NCBI RefSeq assembly: GCF_003597395.2
Contig: NC_133769.1
Location: 175,377,956 to 175,441,955, forward strand
Direction of reading: 5' to 3'
DNA from: Chelonoidis abingdonii
Lineage: Eukaryota; Chordata; Testudines; Testudinidae
DNA length: 64,000 nt
Below are positions 1 through 11,218 of this stretch, one piece after another. Under the pieces are notes generated by a model. The model was given only the letters and a program-made list of their open reading frames with translations. It made no database searches and was not told the DNA's origin. The position numbers were made by a program, and so were the translations under genes. Every line of letters starts with the position of its first letter. The first letter of the stretch is position 1.

Positions 1-1277
1 TTAAATCCTCTCTAAATGCTTTGTTCCTATTTTTAAAATAAAACACCACGTTTGTTGTAAGAAGGCTGTGTTGTCCTATTCATATAGCACTGGATCATAG
101 ACTCCTGAAGGGAAGAACTGCAGGTACCAGAACTCAGACTGGGTGGGTAAGAATGGATGATACGTAGGCTACTGTAATACAGGGCTCAGTCTAAAAGTGA
201 GAGAATTGCAGATTTCCACTGGCGGAGAGATAAAGGCGGGGAAGAGTTCCAGCTAGCCCAGTAAGCATGAAAGCGCCTTTCCTGTGGACACATACATAAA
301 GTGTTTGAGTGTTCTCAGTTTCGCATACATAAATACTGAAACAAGAAAAGCATGAATCATCCATCTTTGATAAAAGGACATCAAAGGTGTTTCAAAGCAA
401 CATTGGTTTGTCATATTGATATTATAGGACAGCAAGTTTTTGTGTAAGGTCTTTTGCATAAAGGAGACTTAAGCTAGAAGAGCCATCCCTGTATTTCTCC
501 ATTAGTCCTTATCTATGTTTATTTCAGTTTGTTGGTGATGGGAGGTAATGGGTTTCAAACAGGCAGTAGATTTCCAAGCCCTAGCCCTATGAGCCTTTCA
601 TCATATCATTACAATGGTATTGGGTGAAACATGGGTCACAAGGGAAAAATCTTGATAAAAGAGTCACTCTGTTTCATTTCTTCCTTGCTGTATTATTGAG
701 TTATCATCCTTTGAGCTGCTCACTATTTATGATATGCACAAAATACATAATTAATTGTCCAATTCAACAATACTAGCCCTGTGGCCTTTGACACACTTTC
801 ATTTATCTAAATTGAGTTGTTCTTTCTTTGGATTTATGGTGTTGCTTAAGAAATTAATTTGGTCAAATCCCCCCAGATGCTGAAGGGAGCAAGTCACTCT
901 TTCATTTTCACTGAAGCCATTGTTAGTGAATTTAAAATTTTCTTTTTAAAAAAGAATTAATTTACATACATTAGCAGTTAGCAAATTCTAAAACTAGGAA
1001 GCCAGGAAAAATTCATGGTAATGTATTTCTACATTTCACAGCCTTTTTAACAAGTGCATCATGCCCACTACCTAACCCCCAATTTGTTATTCCTCCTATC
1101 CTGCAAAGGACCTTATCAACATGTTTTCCAGTCCTTTTCACTCCAACAGTGTTTCCAGCCTTGTCTGCTCCTTTGTCAGCCTCTCAATCACTGTACCTTT
1201 TACCATACAGCCCTACATGTATAGTGCAACCTCCCAGAACTCAACTGCAAGGCCCCTCCTTTCCATATTAGAGTCCC
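1..1277. other. Unannotated AT-rich sequence
   Basis: I see no recognisable gene, repeat family or RNA here. Open frames are short (under 80 codons), lack family similarity and are interrupted on both strands. It reads as intergenic or intronic vertebrate DNA. Confidence 0.5.
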
Positions 1278-1562
1278 TCAGAGATGCCTACACTTTAGCT
1301 GGGGGGGGGTGTAATTCCCAGTTTGATGAGTTATACACTCACTACCTCTGAATGAGCTATTGTCCTAAACATAATATAGCTGGAATGGTACAAAGAGCTA
1401 GCTGTCCCAGGTACGTACCTGTCCGGGATGCTAGGCATGTACTCAGGCAGCTAGGCTCTCCTGCCGTTTGCCCCACTGTAGTTACACACTATATTAAGTA
1501 CATGTGGGGAATGTCTCCTGAAGCTGGGAATCACACTCCTAGCTCAAAGTGTAGACATACTC
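1278..1562. mobile_element. Foldback MITE of the 'GTCTACACTTTGAGCT' type
   Basis: The two ends are imperfect inverted repeats: the left end reads ATGCCTACACTTTAGCTGG and the reverse complement of the right end reads ATGTCTACACTTTGAGCTAGG. Both are followed by a shared GTGATTCCCAG-like block. The family resembles abundant reptile MITEs beginning G(G/C)YTRTCTACAC, which I believe are Harbinger-like; that class assignment is from memory. A G9 homopolymer at 1301-1309 lies inside the left arm. No TSD is clear. The two short plus-strand frames that cross it are chance frames. Confidence 0.6.
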
Positions 1563-1584
1563 CAGACCCACTTGTTATGCAAGT

Positions 1585-1760
1585 CAACTTAATTCACTAT
1601 CTGCACATAAGTACCTGTTATTCCCCTTCCTCCTATCTCTGCCTACTTGTTTGTCTGTCCTTGGATAGCAAGCTCCTCAGAGCCAGGATCAGCCCTCTTG
1701 GGTATTTGGAAAGCACTTAGTACATCATAGGTGTTACTGTAAACAAAATAGTAAGTAATA
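1585..1760 (+). repeat. MIR/L2-type 3' tail repeat
   Basis: A degenerate tail with the landmarks AGCAAGCTCCTCAGAGCCAGG, a GCACTTAGTACATCATAGG block and a terminal AATAATAA run. This is the layout of the common amniote tail ending in AATAAT repeats, found downstream of MIR/L2-like units. Divergence is high, so the call rests on landmark order. Confidence 0.45.
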
Positions 1761-1992
1761 ATAACTGATATATTAGAGGGGTTGATTTGACAAAGTCAAA
1801 GTCGGATTTTAAGCTTTGGAAGGCAGCATAAAAGGAAAGGTGGATGAAAAGGTTTTGGGTACTTAGTACTGAAAACTATTGCCCACACCATGGAAGTCTC
1901 ACTAAGCTGAATGGCATTAGAGTTTGTAGTACCAGACATCATACTGTGAAGAGTACAGAGCAGAGAGATAGGTTTAATATATGGAACACAAT

Positions 1993-2062
1993 ACATAGAA
2001 GGATGTACTTTCCACTGATCGTTCCTAGAGTGCTTGCTATCAATGGAAAGTACATCCTATGT
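1993..2062. other. Short near-perfect stem-loop
   Basis: Left arm 1999-2019 and right arm 2039-2058 pair with about 19 of 20 matches (arm core GGATGTACTTTCCA). The loop is about 19 nt, and pairing extends through ACATAG/CTATGT beyond a 2-nt bulge. It could be a tiny MITE remnant or a transcribed hairpin; nothing here shows expression. Confidence 0.5.
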
Positions 2063-2107
2063 GTTGTAACGGTTGAAATATTATGTCATGTGAGGAACAG
2101 AAAATAG

Positions 2108-3615
2108 TATGAGATTATCTAAATTTGATTTTTGGTATTTATTCTATAAATAGCCAACATGAAGCAGTTCTTACAAATTTTGTGGCAGTAATGAAAAATG
2201 CTGCAAATATCACATTGTTAACAGCTATGTTTGCGCAAGGTAGGAGAGGGATCAGGGAGGTTCCTTTATAAAGAACTAGGGGAGCTTTGGCAGTTCAGAA
2301 GACTGGATCTCTTTTTGTACATGGGGAGGACGGGCCAGGTAAGTTTATTTTTTGGGGGACAGGATGGATCAAAAAGCCAAGAACGCAGGAAGGCACATGA
2401 GACTACAAAACAATAGAAAACAGAGGTGTACAGAGACCAGTTACAGCTGTGGCAATAGTTCAAATGTTTCTGCTTATATTCAGTTCAATGATTCCCCTTT
2501 AACTGTGTTCATGATCCGTCTGATAATTGCTTTCTTGTATATTCTCATGAAACCAACCCCACTCAGAATTTGAATTTCATATGTCAAATGGTTCCAAATG
2601 CTTTAGAGACCATGAACTATGTGTTGAAATAGTAAATTTTGACTAATAATAAATTTTAAAAAATTATATGCCGCTTTCAGACAGACAATAGAAAGCAGTT
2701 ACATTTGCTCCAACTGATTCTCCTGGATCTAATGAATGCCAAAGTTTCTTAACATCTGGTACTTTGTATCAGAACCCAAGTGTCGCGGACAAGTAAAGGT
2801 CATATTTGCCAGTAAAGGTGTTTAGAAAGTAGCAAATCTTAAGGGAAAGCGTGTGGTTACAGCTGATAGTGGGATTATAGTTAGCCAATCCAATCCAAAG
2901 GAAAAAGGAGCTTGTACCGACTGTGAGATGTCAACTTTTACTCTATTAGGCTGGGAGAGTGGCAAAGAGGTATTTCATGTGCAAATGATATGCTTGTTTT
3001 TTTTCCTAAGTGGCCAATTGATATTTGGACTACAGAGACATCTACATGTGTTTTTTGTCTTGGGCAGCTACTGAAAGCTGAACAGAGCAGGTAGTTGAAA
3101 GAGATGCAACAGAAAAGCTAGAGAGAGTTCCTGAGGAGAAGGAGCACTGACTACTGCTGTGCTCACTGCAGGAAGGGTTGTAGTGTGCTGACTATCTGCT
3201 AAAGGTACATTTCGCCCTGCTGTAAATCCGACCATCAGCCTTGATACAGCCAATGCAAACTTGTATTCCCCACAGGTAGTATAATATTAACTGAAGCATA
3301 CCGTACTGCCCTATTAAACGGTTCTTTGTTGTTTTGTTCTATGATTTATATATTTAAATGGCAGTCAAAGCAGAATCCTAATATAAGAATCTGTACATAT
3401 CCTTACGAGGCAGGACACAGAGTAGCACCAGTGAGGGCTCATTTCTGCTCCCACTGAAGCTAATGACAAACTAGATTCAGGAGAAACAATAAGATATATC
3501 CCCAAAACTTCCATATCACTACGAGTGTACCATCTACTTATCTCCCAAGGGCCTAGTAATGAGATACATGGAAGTTACCCACTGGTGAGTGTGACAACAT
3601 TGGGGGAGTAATTCA
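2108..3615. other. Unannotated sequence
   Basis: No repeat family, splice-delimited frame or RNA was recognised. Frames on both strands are short and mutually overlapping. Confidence 0.5.
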
Positions 3616-5069
3616 ACCTGTTCTGACACACTCTTCCTCTCTAGGAGCTGCTCTTGCTCTCTAGGATTCACAGTGCTTTCTCTTTGAGCATTGGCTCTTC
3701 CTCTTCATGATTTGGCCATCCATTAAGGCCACTATACAGTTCTCTCCTTCGGGGAAGAAAAGTCTCCCTGAACCAGCTGTCTGGGTGTCATTCCAGGCAT
3801 TTTTCTTATCCAAAATTGTGCCACTTTCCTAGTGGCTATCAGGAGAATCCAGGTGTCCACTACTCTGGATTCCAGCCCAGGGACCCTACAATCAGCAGCC
3901 AAGGTCTGCACAGTCTCAATGATGGCTCCTGTTCCCCTGGGCTTATTCCTACTCTGCCCTCTTCTGGCTGTCTTCTCCACCACCTCTCTGGGGAGCCCCT
4001 TTCTCTCAGGGTCAGAATCCCAGGGCTTCTGCTCCTTCTCTGGGTTTCTTCCTTCTCCTCAGTAAGCCCAGAGAAGGGCTGAAGCCCCCTTCTGCTCTCC
4101 CTTTCTGGCTTTATACAAGCCCTGCCTACTCCTGCCCACATGGACTCCATCTTCAAGGCGTGTGTCATAGGTCTCACCCCCACTCTGAACTTTAGGGTAC
4201 AGATGTGGGGACCTGCATAGACACTTCTAAGGTTAATTAACAGCTTAGATCTGGTCTCGCTGCCACCATCCAGATTTCTGAGTACCTGGAACACTCTCTT
4301 TCCCCCCAAAACCTTCCCCTCCCTGGGTAGCCTTGAGAGACTCCTCCACCAATTCCCCGATGAGTCCAGATCCAATTCCCTTGGATCTCAAAAACATGGA
4401 AGAATTACTCCTCCCTCCTCCCTTTTTTCTCCCCACCAATCCCTGGTGAGTCCAGATCCAATGCCCTTGGATCTAAAAAACAGGGAAAAAATAAATCAGG
4501 TTCTTAAAAAGAAGGCTTTTAATTAAAGAAAAGAAAAATAAAAGAGAGAGAGAGAAAAAAAAACAACCTGGAAACAGCATACCAGCTAATCTCACAGACA
4601 ATAGATAGAAAAGACAGGATGTTCCCCTGGGCAAAACCTTAATACACACAAGAATACCTAATTTGATAATTCCTCTAATTGCACCAGGACAAGTTACAAA
4701 AGAAAATAAACATAAACCCTTTTATTCCTTTCTAAAACTTACTACTCTGATAAGAGGCTGGTTTCTTGATCTTTTTCACTCTGGTTGAAACTGAAACTGA
4801 CTAAACAAAGGAAACTTTCCTCCTTCCTTTTGAAACATCTTGTTCTCCCATTGGTTCCTCTGGTCAGGTGTCAGCTAGGCCAGGTGAACTTCTTAACCCT
4901 TTACAGGTAAAAGAGGCTTTAACCCTTAACTATCTGTTTATGACAGCGTGCTTATTAGTCAAGCCTACATTTCCCTCCAGTGCAGCCTGTTAGGTTAGTT
5001 AGCCCCTTATTAGACATCTTCACCTCACACCACCCCAAACAGATTAATGCCCCATCACAGACCTGTTCT
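3616..5069 (-). mobile_element. LTR-like repeat split by a younger solo LTR
   Basis: The block is flanked by the 9-bp direct repeat ACCTGTTCT (3616-3624 and 5061-5069). It resumes after the nested LTR at 4163-4945, leaving a host repeat of about 650 bp. The first part is pyrimidine-rich and contains CCAGCCCAGGGACCCTACA and AGCCCAGAGAAGGGCTGAAG blocks, which I associate with turtle gypsy LTRs in reverse orientation. A 9-bp duplication is longer than usual for gypsy (4-5 bp), so either part of it is element sequence or the class call is wrong. The 171-codon minus-strand frame inside is not a gene. Confidence 0.5.
4163..4945 (-). mobile_element. Solo LTR (TGTCA...TGACA family), copy 1
   Basis: A 783-bp element starts TGTCA and ends TGACA, and is flanked by perfect 5-bp duplications GCGTG (4158-4162 and 4946-4950). 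Landmarks shared with copies at 22389, 30765 and 59124 are CCCACTCTGAACTT near the start, TTTTAATTAAAGAAAAG in the middle and TTTACAGGTAAAAGAGGC near the end. TG...CA ends with a 5-bp TSD and no internal region mark a solo LTR left by LTR-LTR recombination. The parent (gypsy or ERV) is not decided. Strand is given relative to copy 2 (22389), which is on plus. Confidence 0.9.
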
Positions 5070-7879
5070 AATATTTCAGCCCTGGTTACTGTTAAACAGG
5101 TACCGTTAAAAAAATAAATAAATCAGCCTGCCTGAGAAATGGTTTCTCCTTTCTCCCACCTACTACCAATTTTATCCTTAAATTACATTTGCCTGAAGCC
5201 CAGGACAGACAAGATTCTCTCATTTCCTACATTGTACAGGAAGTGTTTGCTTCCAAAACATAAATCTGATGTTATATTCTTTCCAAGTATCACTTTCTGA
5301 GCAAGCTGACGCTTTGTGATTCTAACCTTACTTACGTGACATCATCAGAGTGGTAGCCTTGATGTATAACTGTAACAAACAATAGTAGTTCAGAATGGTG
5401 TTAATATTATGTTGCTTTCAAAAGAGAGAATTGTGTGCAAAAAAGGAGTCCAAGAAATGGTTCTTTCACTATATTCAGTAGAGGGGTCAAGAGCTCTTCA
5501 ACAGAAACCTAAATGGATAATTCATTCCAAATTCTGTTTCCATTTAAGTTGATGATACTTTTGACAATAAACTCAGTGGGTAAAGAGGTACTTAGCAGGA
5601 AAGTAGTTAATTTTGCAAGACATTATGCACATTCTTCCAAAATGCTCAAGAACTTTAGGTTTTAGCTGGCAAATTTTGCAATTGATCCAATCAAAAAGAG
5701 CTCTCATCAGAGCCAATGGACCTTTCTTCCACTAAAGACAACAGAATTTTGGTCATCGACTTCAGTAGGAGCAGAGTTCTCATTACCTTAGAGGTTTGAA
5801 CACTAAAGGTCTGATCCAAAGCCTACTGAAACATATGGGATTTTTTTCACTAACTTTAATGGACTTTGGATCAGGTCCTGTGGGAGGGAAGTGATTTTTC
5901 CGCAATGTATTTTATTAAAGAGTGGCACAGCTAGAATACACTATGACCTTGCACTTCAGCCAGGCTGATAGAGGACTTTAGGATCCTCAAACTCATTTTT
6001 ATTACATCCTTAATATAGAAGTGGCTATCTGAAAGTAATTGCCAAATTTGTCTTGTTGATGCAAATACAAATGACAAGGACTGACTCATGCCACCTGCCA
6101 TAGAAATGGTGAAATGTTCAAATTTTAAGTTTCATTTGCGTTATTCAGAAGCCTTTCAATATATTCACATTTCCACATTTGAATAGATCTCTGTTTACCA
6201 AAGCAATGAAATAAACATTTGGTTTAAAAATGCAGTTCTCACTTGATTTATTGTATTCATTAAGTTTTGTCTGCCTCAACAACAAAGCCAGCACACATCA
6301 TTATTGTTTTTTCTCTGTTGGTAGAATTCAACCACTGTCAATTAATCTGAAATTGAATAGGTTTACTCAAATTGGTCTGTAAACCTGTGTAACCTTCCTA
6401 TGTAATTCAGGAAGTTGTCTACCTGGCTATGCAGAAAAGGCAGATTTTTATGAATTATATTGTTTAAAGTACTAAACCCACTTTAGATTAAAAAGGCAAA
6501 CAATGAGAAGTTCTTTGTCTTATTTAACAGTATCCTTAATGTTCACTGACGGTGAATACATGCTTTATCTGTAATGTTCTATAATGCCTAAAATATGGTA
6601 AACACAACCCAGAACATCATATTGACTGCTTTTCACATTTTACCCCGCTTGCACATTTATGTTTGGGTACCCCTCTTTTTTTAGAAGAAAACAGACAAAG
6701 TTGAAGGCTCTTTGAGGCCTGTTTTGCTGTTTTCTTGTATTTTTACTAACTGTTTCATTTTAAACTGTGAAAGTTAGCCACCCCCAAAATAATAAAAATA
6801 TAAATACCTTAAGCAGTCCATTCCCAACTTTGTGTCAAATTAACAGTCCATGAAATTAGCGTGGATGCATCTGATTTTAAAGCAGAAGGCCCAAAGAAGC
6901 TTGACTTGATGTCCAGAATAGTGAGATTTTCAGCAAGTAATTAATATGTTGGTGGAATCAGACTGGCTCTAGCTGTTGGGTGAGAGTATGCAGACATGTA
7001 AGTTTGCCTTCCAATGGGTGGACTACATTGAGTATCTGATACTCTGATTGATGAAGTTACTCCTTTAGCTTATAAAGCACAGAGCTTTTGTTTGGTATTG
7101 AACGTCTCAGGGCCTGACATATGCTATTTGGCCATGGATTCATTATAACAGGAGGAACCTAAGGACTAGCCATATTCATTCTGTGGAAACTGACAAGAGT
7201 ACTCAAGGAATGGACCTAAAAAGTCTCAGAGATAAACTACTCAAGAGACCTGAAAAGCTAGCTGTGTGCAGCAGAATATCAAAGTCCCGGGGAACAGACA
7301 AAAAGAATAGCAGAGAAACTGAGCAGACAACTGTGCACTGGAGAAAACTCTGTTGCAGAGGAGAAAATGTGAAGACTGCAAGGACTGTTCTAAATCAGAA
7401 TATATTGCTGGCCAGGCCAGCAGCTAATATGCAGAAAAGAACCAAAACAAAACAGGGACTTGTGAGAGGAGAAAAGGTAGGAGAAAAATAGTTCTAAAGT
7501 ATCCTTTCCATCCCAGAACTAATTTTTTCCTATAGAAGAGTGGCCAGTGGGAACGGAGAGAGACAGCCATTTTTTATTCTGTATATCCTTATATATGGAG
7601 AAACAAATATTCTTTCCTATAACAAAGTTAAACTTCTGGGAAACTGAGCTAGCAAAAAAAATGAAGCAGCGGGGGACCAAATAATACTGGGGAAAAAAAA
7701 GTAGACCCTAGTAAGTTTAACCTTCAGAAATCTCTATCTGGTCTAGACCAGGATAGACTTTCAGCTAAAAAGTAAGTTACTTTTCATGGTGTGGAAGCAG
7801 AATTAAAAGCAGAGTAAATGTTTTAGTCAATTTAAGGGTAGAATGAAATGTAGGCCTAATCCTAATCCTAACAATGCCA
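5070..7879. other. Unannotated sequence
   Basis: No gene or strong repeat was recognised apart from the short palindrome at 5807-5878. The 102-codon plus frame at 7183-7491 has no recognisable domain, splice context or family similarity. Confidence 0.5.
5807..5878. repeat. Short palindromic repeat (GATCCAAAG...CTTTGGATC)
   Basis: The arms GGTCTGATCCAAAG and CTTTGGATCAGGTCC face each other across about 45 bp that includes TTTAATGG. The same design recurs at 11858, 17432, 55468 and 56541, which suggests a tiny foldback MITE-like family. Confidence 0.6.
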
Positions 7880-8213
7880 GAGTTGTAAGAGGTGTTGTTT
7901 CTCGCTTTTCTCGCCTCGCTTCTCTGCCTCGCTTTTAGTTAATAAGGATGGAATGCTGATTTAAGCAGAAACCTTGAGATAAGATAGTGTCTGAAGGGAG
8001 TTTGTATAAACAAAGGATAACTGTTAGACGTTGATGTATGTTATGGGAAGATATAAATATTTGTCTTATACTGCTTGTGGGGGTGGGGGAAGATCTGTCT
8101 AAGGTCGGGAGTAGGGGGCTGTCTGACTGCAGTCTTCCCTTGCAATTGCTCATAATAAACTGTCTCTGACTTGTTGCTAACAAACACAGAATGAGGACTT
8201 GTTTTCTTCCACA
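7880..8213 (+). mobile_element. Probable ERV-type solo LTR
   Basis: LTR-like signals occur in order on the plus strand: a CT-rich start, a TATA-like GATATAAATATTTG near 8050, a G-rich stretch, an AATAAA signal in CATAATAAACTG near 8153, and an end in TTCTTCCACA. Spacing of about 105 bp between the TATA and polyadenylation signals suits a short R region. The exact 5' boundary and TSD are not clear, and no flanking internal retroviral sequence is visible. Confidence 0.55.
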
Positions 8214-9432
8214 ATGTTGAAATATACTATAGAAAAACCAAGTAAAGAGGATCTGGATTTTTGTTTCTATAAGTCATTCTGCCTATCCACTATATGTAGA
8301 ACATATTATTAGGTTTGGTTTTGGTGAGGGAAAGGGCTCCATTTTGGATGAGTTTGAAGAGCATAGTACTTGAAGTTTGTGTTGCTAAACGTTCTGGAGA
8401 AATTCAGCTACAAATTGGCAAATAAAAGCTGGCCTCAGATAATTAAATAAAAGCAAATGAGAACACTGGAAAATTTTATAGGGTAGAAATCTGACCTTCA
8501 TTAATTGTATGCTGGTGACAAACCGAAAGGTGAAAAAAATATTTGAACCAGATCTTTGTTCTAATGCCATTCGGTCATTAAAGAAAGGTTGCCCCCTGAA
8601 TATTTAACAAATAAGAATAGATAAAGAATATTAAAGATGCACTACACCCTTCTTCTCTGGCAAACAAGAGTCTCAAAGCTCACAAGATGGCTTCCATTTG
8701 TTCGAGAGGTTCATTTTTTTATTGCAAGCATGAATGCACACATTAGACTACAGGAAAAAAAATCCTCAAAAACAATGTTACGACCTAGCAGAGAATTCAA
8801 AACTTCACAAGCACAAAGAAATTCAACATTTAGAACAAGTCTTGTGAATCAGAACCACATATCCACAGGGTGATGGATAATTCTCAAAGAGTTCAGAGCA
8901 GGGACTCAGATTCAGTATCGAAAAGTTCTGAAGAGGTATGAATTATCCAGGCCTGTAGAATCTTCCAAAAAAAAACAACAACTACTGTCTGGCAATGGCA
9001 TAAAAAAAGGTTTTATTTCAAGTTTATGCAAGTGAGGGTTTGGCGGAGAGCTTTGACAGGGATTGCCTTCAATTAAGCCTAATGTGGGCATGAGAAGGAG
9101 GAATAATATGGGAAGTAAGGCCCTAACTCTTATGGGCCACAACAATTAAGTATGTGCTTTAAGACATAGATTCTCAAAAGGTATTTAGACTCCTAACTTT
9201 CATTAAAAAAAATACCTGAGAGGATTTGGGCCAAAGAGCTTTTTCTGAATTGGGGCCATAGTGACTATTTGCGAGCTACATGGCAAACTGCATTTTCTAA
9301 CAGTTGATGCTTGTAGTGGTGTAGGGAGGATTTTTGCTTATAGGGAAATAGCAGGATCTTATTTTCCATGGTTGGCAGTGCCAAGGTTACATTTGTGGTG
9401 ATTTTCATTCATGTATAAGCATCTATGAAGTG
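8214..9432. other. Unannotated sequence
   Basis: No feature was recognised. Short frames on both strands have no family similarity. Confidence 0.5.
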
Positions 9433-9512
9433 GATATTCACCCACGAAAGCTCATGCTCCAATTTGTCTGTTAGTCTATAAGGTGCCACAGGACTCTTTG
9501 CTGCCTCACCAA
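9433..9512 (-). repeat. Fragment of the TATCAGAGGGGTAGCC repeat (Penelope-tail-like)
   Basis: It contains ATTCACCCACGAAAGCTCATG followed by CTGTTAGTCTATAAGGTGCC and ACAGGACTCTTTGCTGCC, matching the right arms of the copies at 54917 and 60097. Only this half is present. The CTGACGA box seen at 55052 is degenerate here (CTATGA). Confidence 0.65.
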
Positions 9513-10012
9513 ATAAAACCACTCTGCTATTTGATGGTGCTAAGTGCACTGATCACAGTGGCCCAGGTTCTTTAATAAAAAAAAGTTATTGGTTTTGGAG
9601 TCCTGAGTTTTAGGTCCCCAGCCTGAGACATGTAGGATCCTAATTTTTCAGATGTGTTAAATACCCAACTTTAGTTGGAGTTGAGAGAGTTGGGTATTCA
9701 GCACCTCAGGAAGTTGGGCACTCAAAATGAGTAGCTACTTTTGAAATAGACAAAGAACAAAAATTTCAAAATTTCAGTGGAATATTGAGACACCTGATTA
9801 AAGCATAAATTATAAAATAGCTTTAATAATTCCATATACATAAATTAAAACAGCTTGATATTGCCTTTGAGACATACAAACAAGTCTTCATTGGAGACCA
9901 TTGTCCAGATGCCAACATACTAGTAAGTATCTAGTGAAGGTCATTGGCTAGTGACAGATGGAGATTTGGAAGATTTGAAATGTCATCTCAAGGAGGGCTG
10001 ATCAAAAGATGT
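9513..10012. other. Unannotated sequence
   Basis: No feature was recognised. It contains a short GTTGGGTATT/AGTTGGGCACTC imperfect repetition near 9660-9725 of unknown meaning. Confidence 0.45.
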
Positions 10013-10968
10013 AATAAATAAGGGGCAGGAGGGTAGCTCCCTTTTATGGACACCCAGCTAGCCATTAGCTATAAAATCCCTCTTAGTAGCTGTTCTTGAA
10101 TTGCTCTACCTGTAAAGGGTTAAAAAGTCTCACTGCTATGCATAGGTAAAAGGAAGTGAGTGGGCACCTGGCCAAAAGAGCCAATGGGAAAGCTAAAACT
10201 TTAAAAAATTGAAACAGACTCCCTTTTTGTCTGTCTGTTGTGGTTCTCCAGGGGAGAGGGGACAGGGCAACAGCTATGCTGTAAGAAGTTTTGGGCCACG
10301 TATGACAAATCCTTGGTATCATATCTAAAAACTACTAATTTGAAACCCCAGATATGTAAGTAGATCAGGAAATGTCTAGAAAGACGTGATTAGGTTTAGC
10401 TCTTTTTATTTCTTTATGGTTTGTGGACTCCTCTGGGCTAACCCCGGGTGCTCTTGTTTTGCTTGTAACCTTTAAGCTGGACCTCAAGAAAGCTATTCTT
10501 CATGCTTAATTCTTGTATTTTTTTTAAATCTATCAATAGCCTGAGTTCCCAGGTGTATTTTCTTTCTCCTTTTTTTATTAACACAATTTACCTTTTTTAA
10601 GTACAAAACTGAATTTTTTTGTGTCTTAAGAGGTTTGTGCACACGATATTTAATTAACTGGTGGCAACAGCTAATTTCCTTTTTATTTTTTTTTCTTTCT
10701 CAGCTCTTCCCTGGTGAGGGGTGGGGGAGGGGGTGAAAGGGCTTGAGGGTACTCCAGAGGAAGGAATTCCCAAGTGCGCCTTCCTGGGCTCTCAAAGGGG
10801 TTCTGCACTTGGGTGGTGGCAGCATCTACCAATCCAAGATAAAAAAAAAAATAGCTGTGACCTTGGGAGTTTAATACAAGCCTGGAGTGGCCAGTATTAA
10901 TTTTTAGAATCCTTGTGGGCCCCCACCTTCTGCACTCAAAGTGCCAGAGTGGGGAATCAGCCTTAACA
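10013..10968 (+). mobile_element. LTR related to the TGTCA...TGACA family
   Basis: Near its start it has CTACCTGTAAAGGGTTAA followed by an ACCTGGCCAAAAGAGCCAATG block; near its end it has GTGCCAGAGTGGGGAATCAG then CCTTAACA. The first landmark and the 'cagagtgggg...aca' ending are shared with the solo LTR at 22389 in the same orientation, so this is probably a sister subfamily of about 950 bp. Termini are eroded and no convincing TSD was found. Confidence 0.6.
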
Positions 10969-10999
10969 AAATGGAATAAATGTTTTTAAAATTCCTGTA

Positions 11000-11218
11000 T
11001 GCACTACTATTGTAACTATGTTGGTCCCAGAATATTAGAGACAAGGCAGACGTGGTAGTATCTTTTACTGCCCCAACCTCTGGTGGTGAGAAAGACAAGC
11101 TTTGGAGTCTACACAGAGCTCTTCTTGAGATCTGAGCTCTGTGCAAGCTCAAAAGCTTGTCTCTCTCGCCCCAGAAGTTGGGCCAATAAAAGATAGTACC
11201 TCACCCACCTTGTCTCTC
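11000..11218. repeat. Head-to-head palindromic Penelope-like tail
   Basis: Left arm (about 11036-11121) and right arm (about 11134-11218) are imperfect reverse complements. Each carries AGAGACAAGG, a TATCTTTTA block and GACAAGCTTT, ending at ACAGAGCTC/GAGCTCTGT around a 12-nt spacer. The half-unit matches the tails at 27040 and 36068, and the 27040 tail adjoins a Penelope-like GIY-YIG remnant. Inverted tail dimers are reported for Penelope-like elements; this assignment is inference. Confidence 0.65.

Noticed and set aside
3860..4375. 171-codon minus-strand frame
   Set aside because: It crosses the boundary between an LTR-like repeat and a younger solo LTR inserted at 4163, so it cannot be an ancestral coding sequence.
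7183..7491. 102-codon plus-strand frame rich in Lys and Arg as a possible gene
   Set aside because: No domain, no splice-site framing and purine-rich composition that lowers stop frequency; chance is sufficient.
7857..7876. Short CCTAATCCTAATCCTAAC string resembling telomeric repeats
   Set aside because: Only about three degenerate units (CCTAAT, not CCCTAA); too short for an interstitial telomeric tract.
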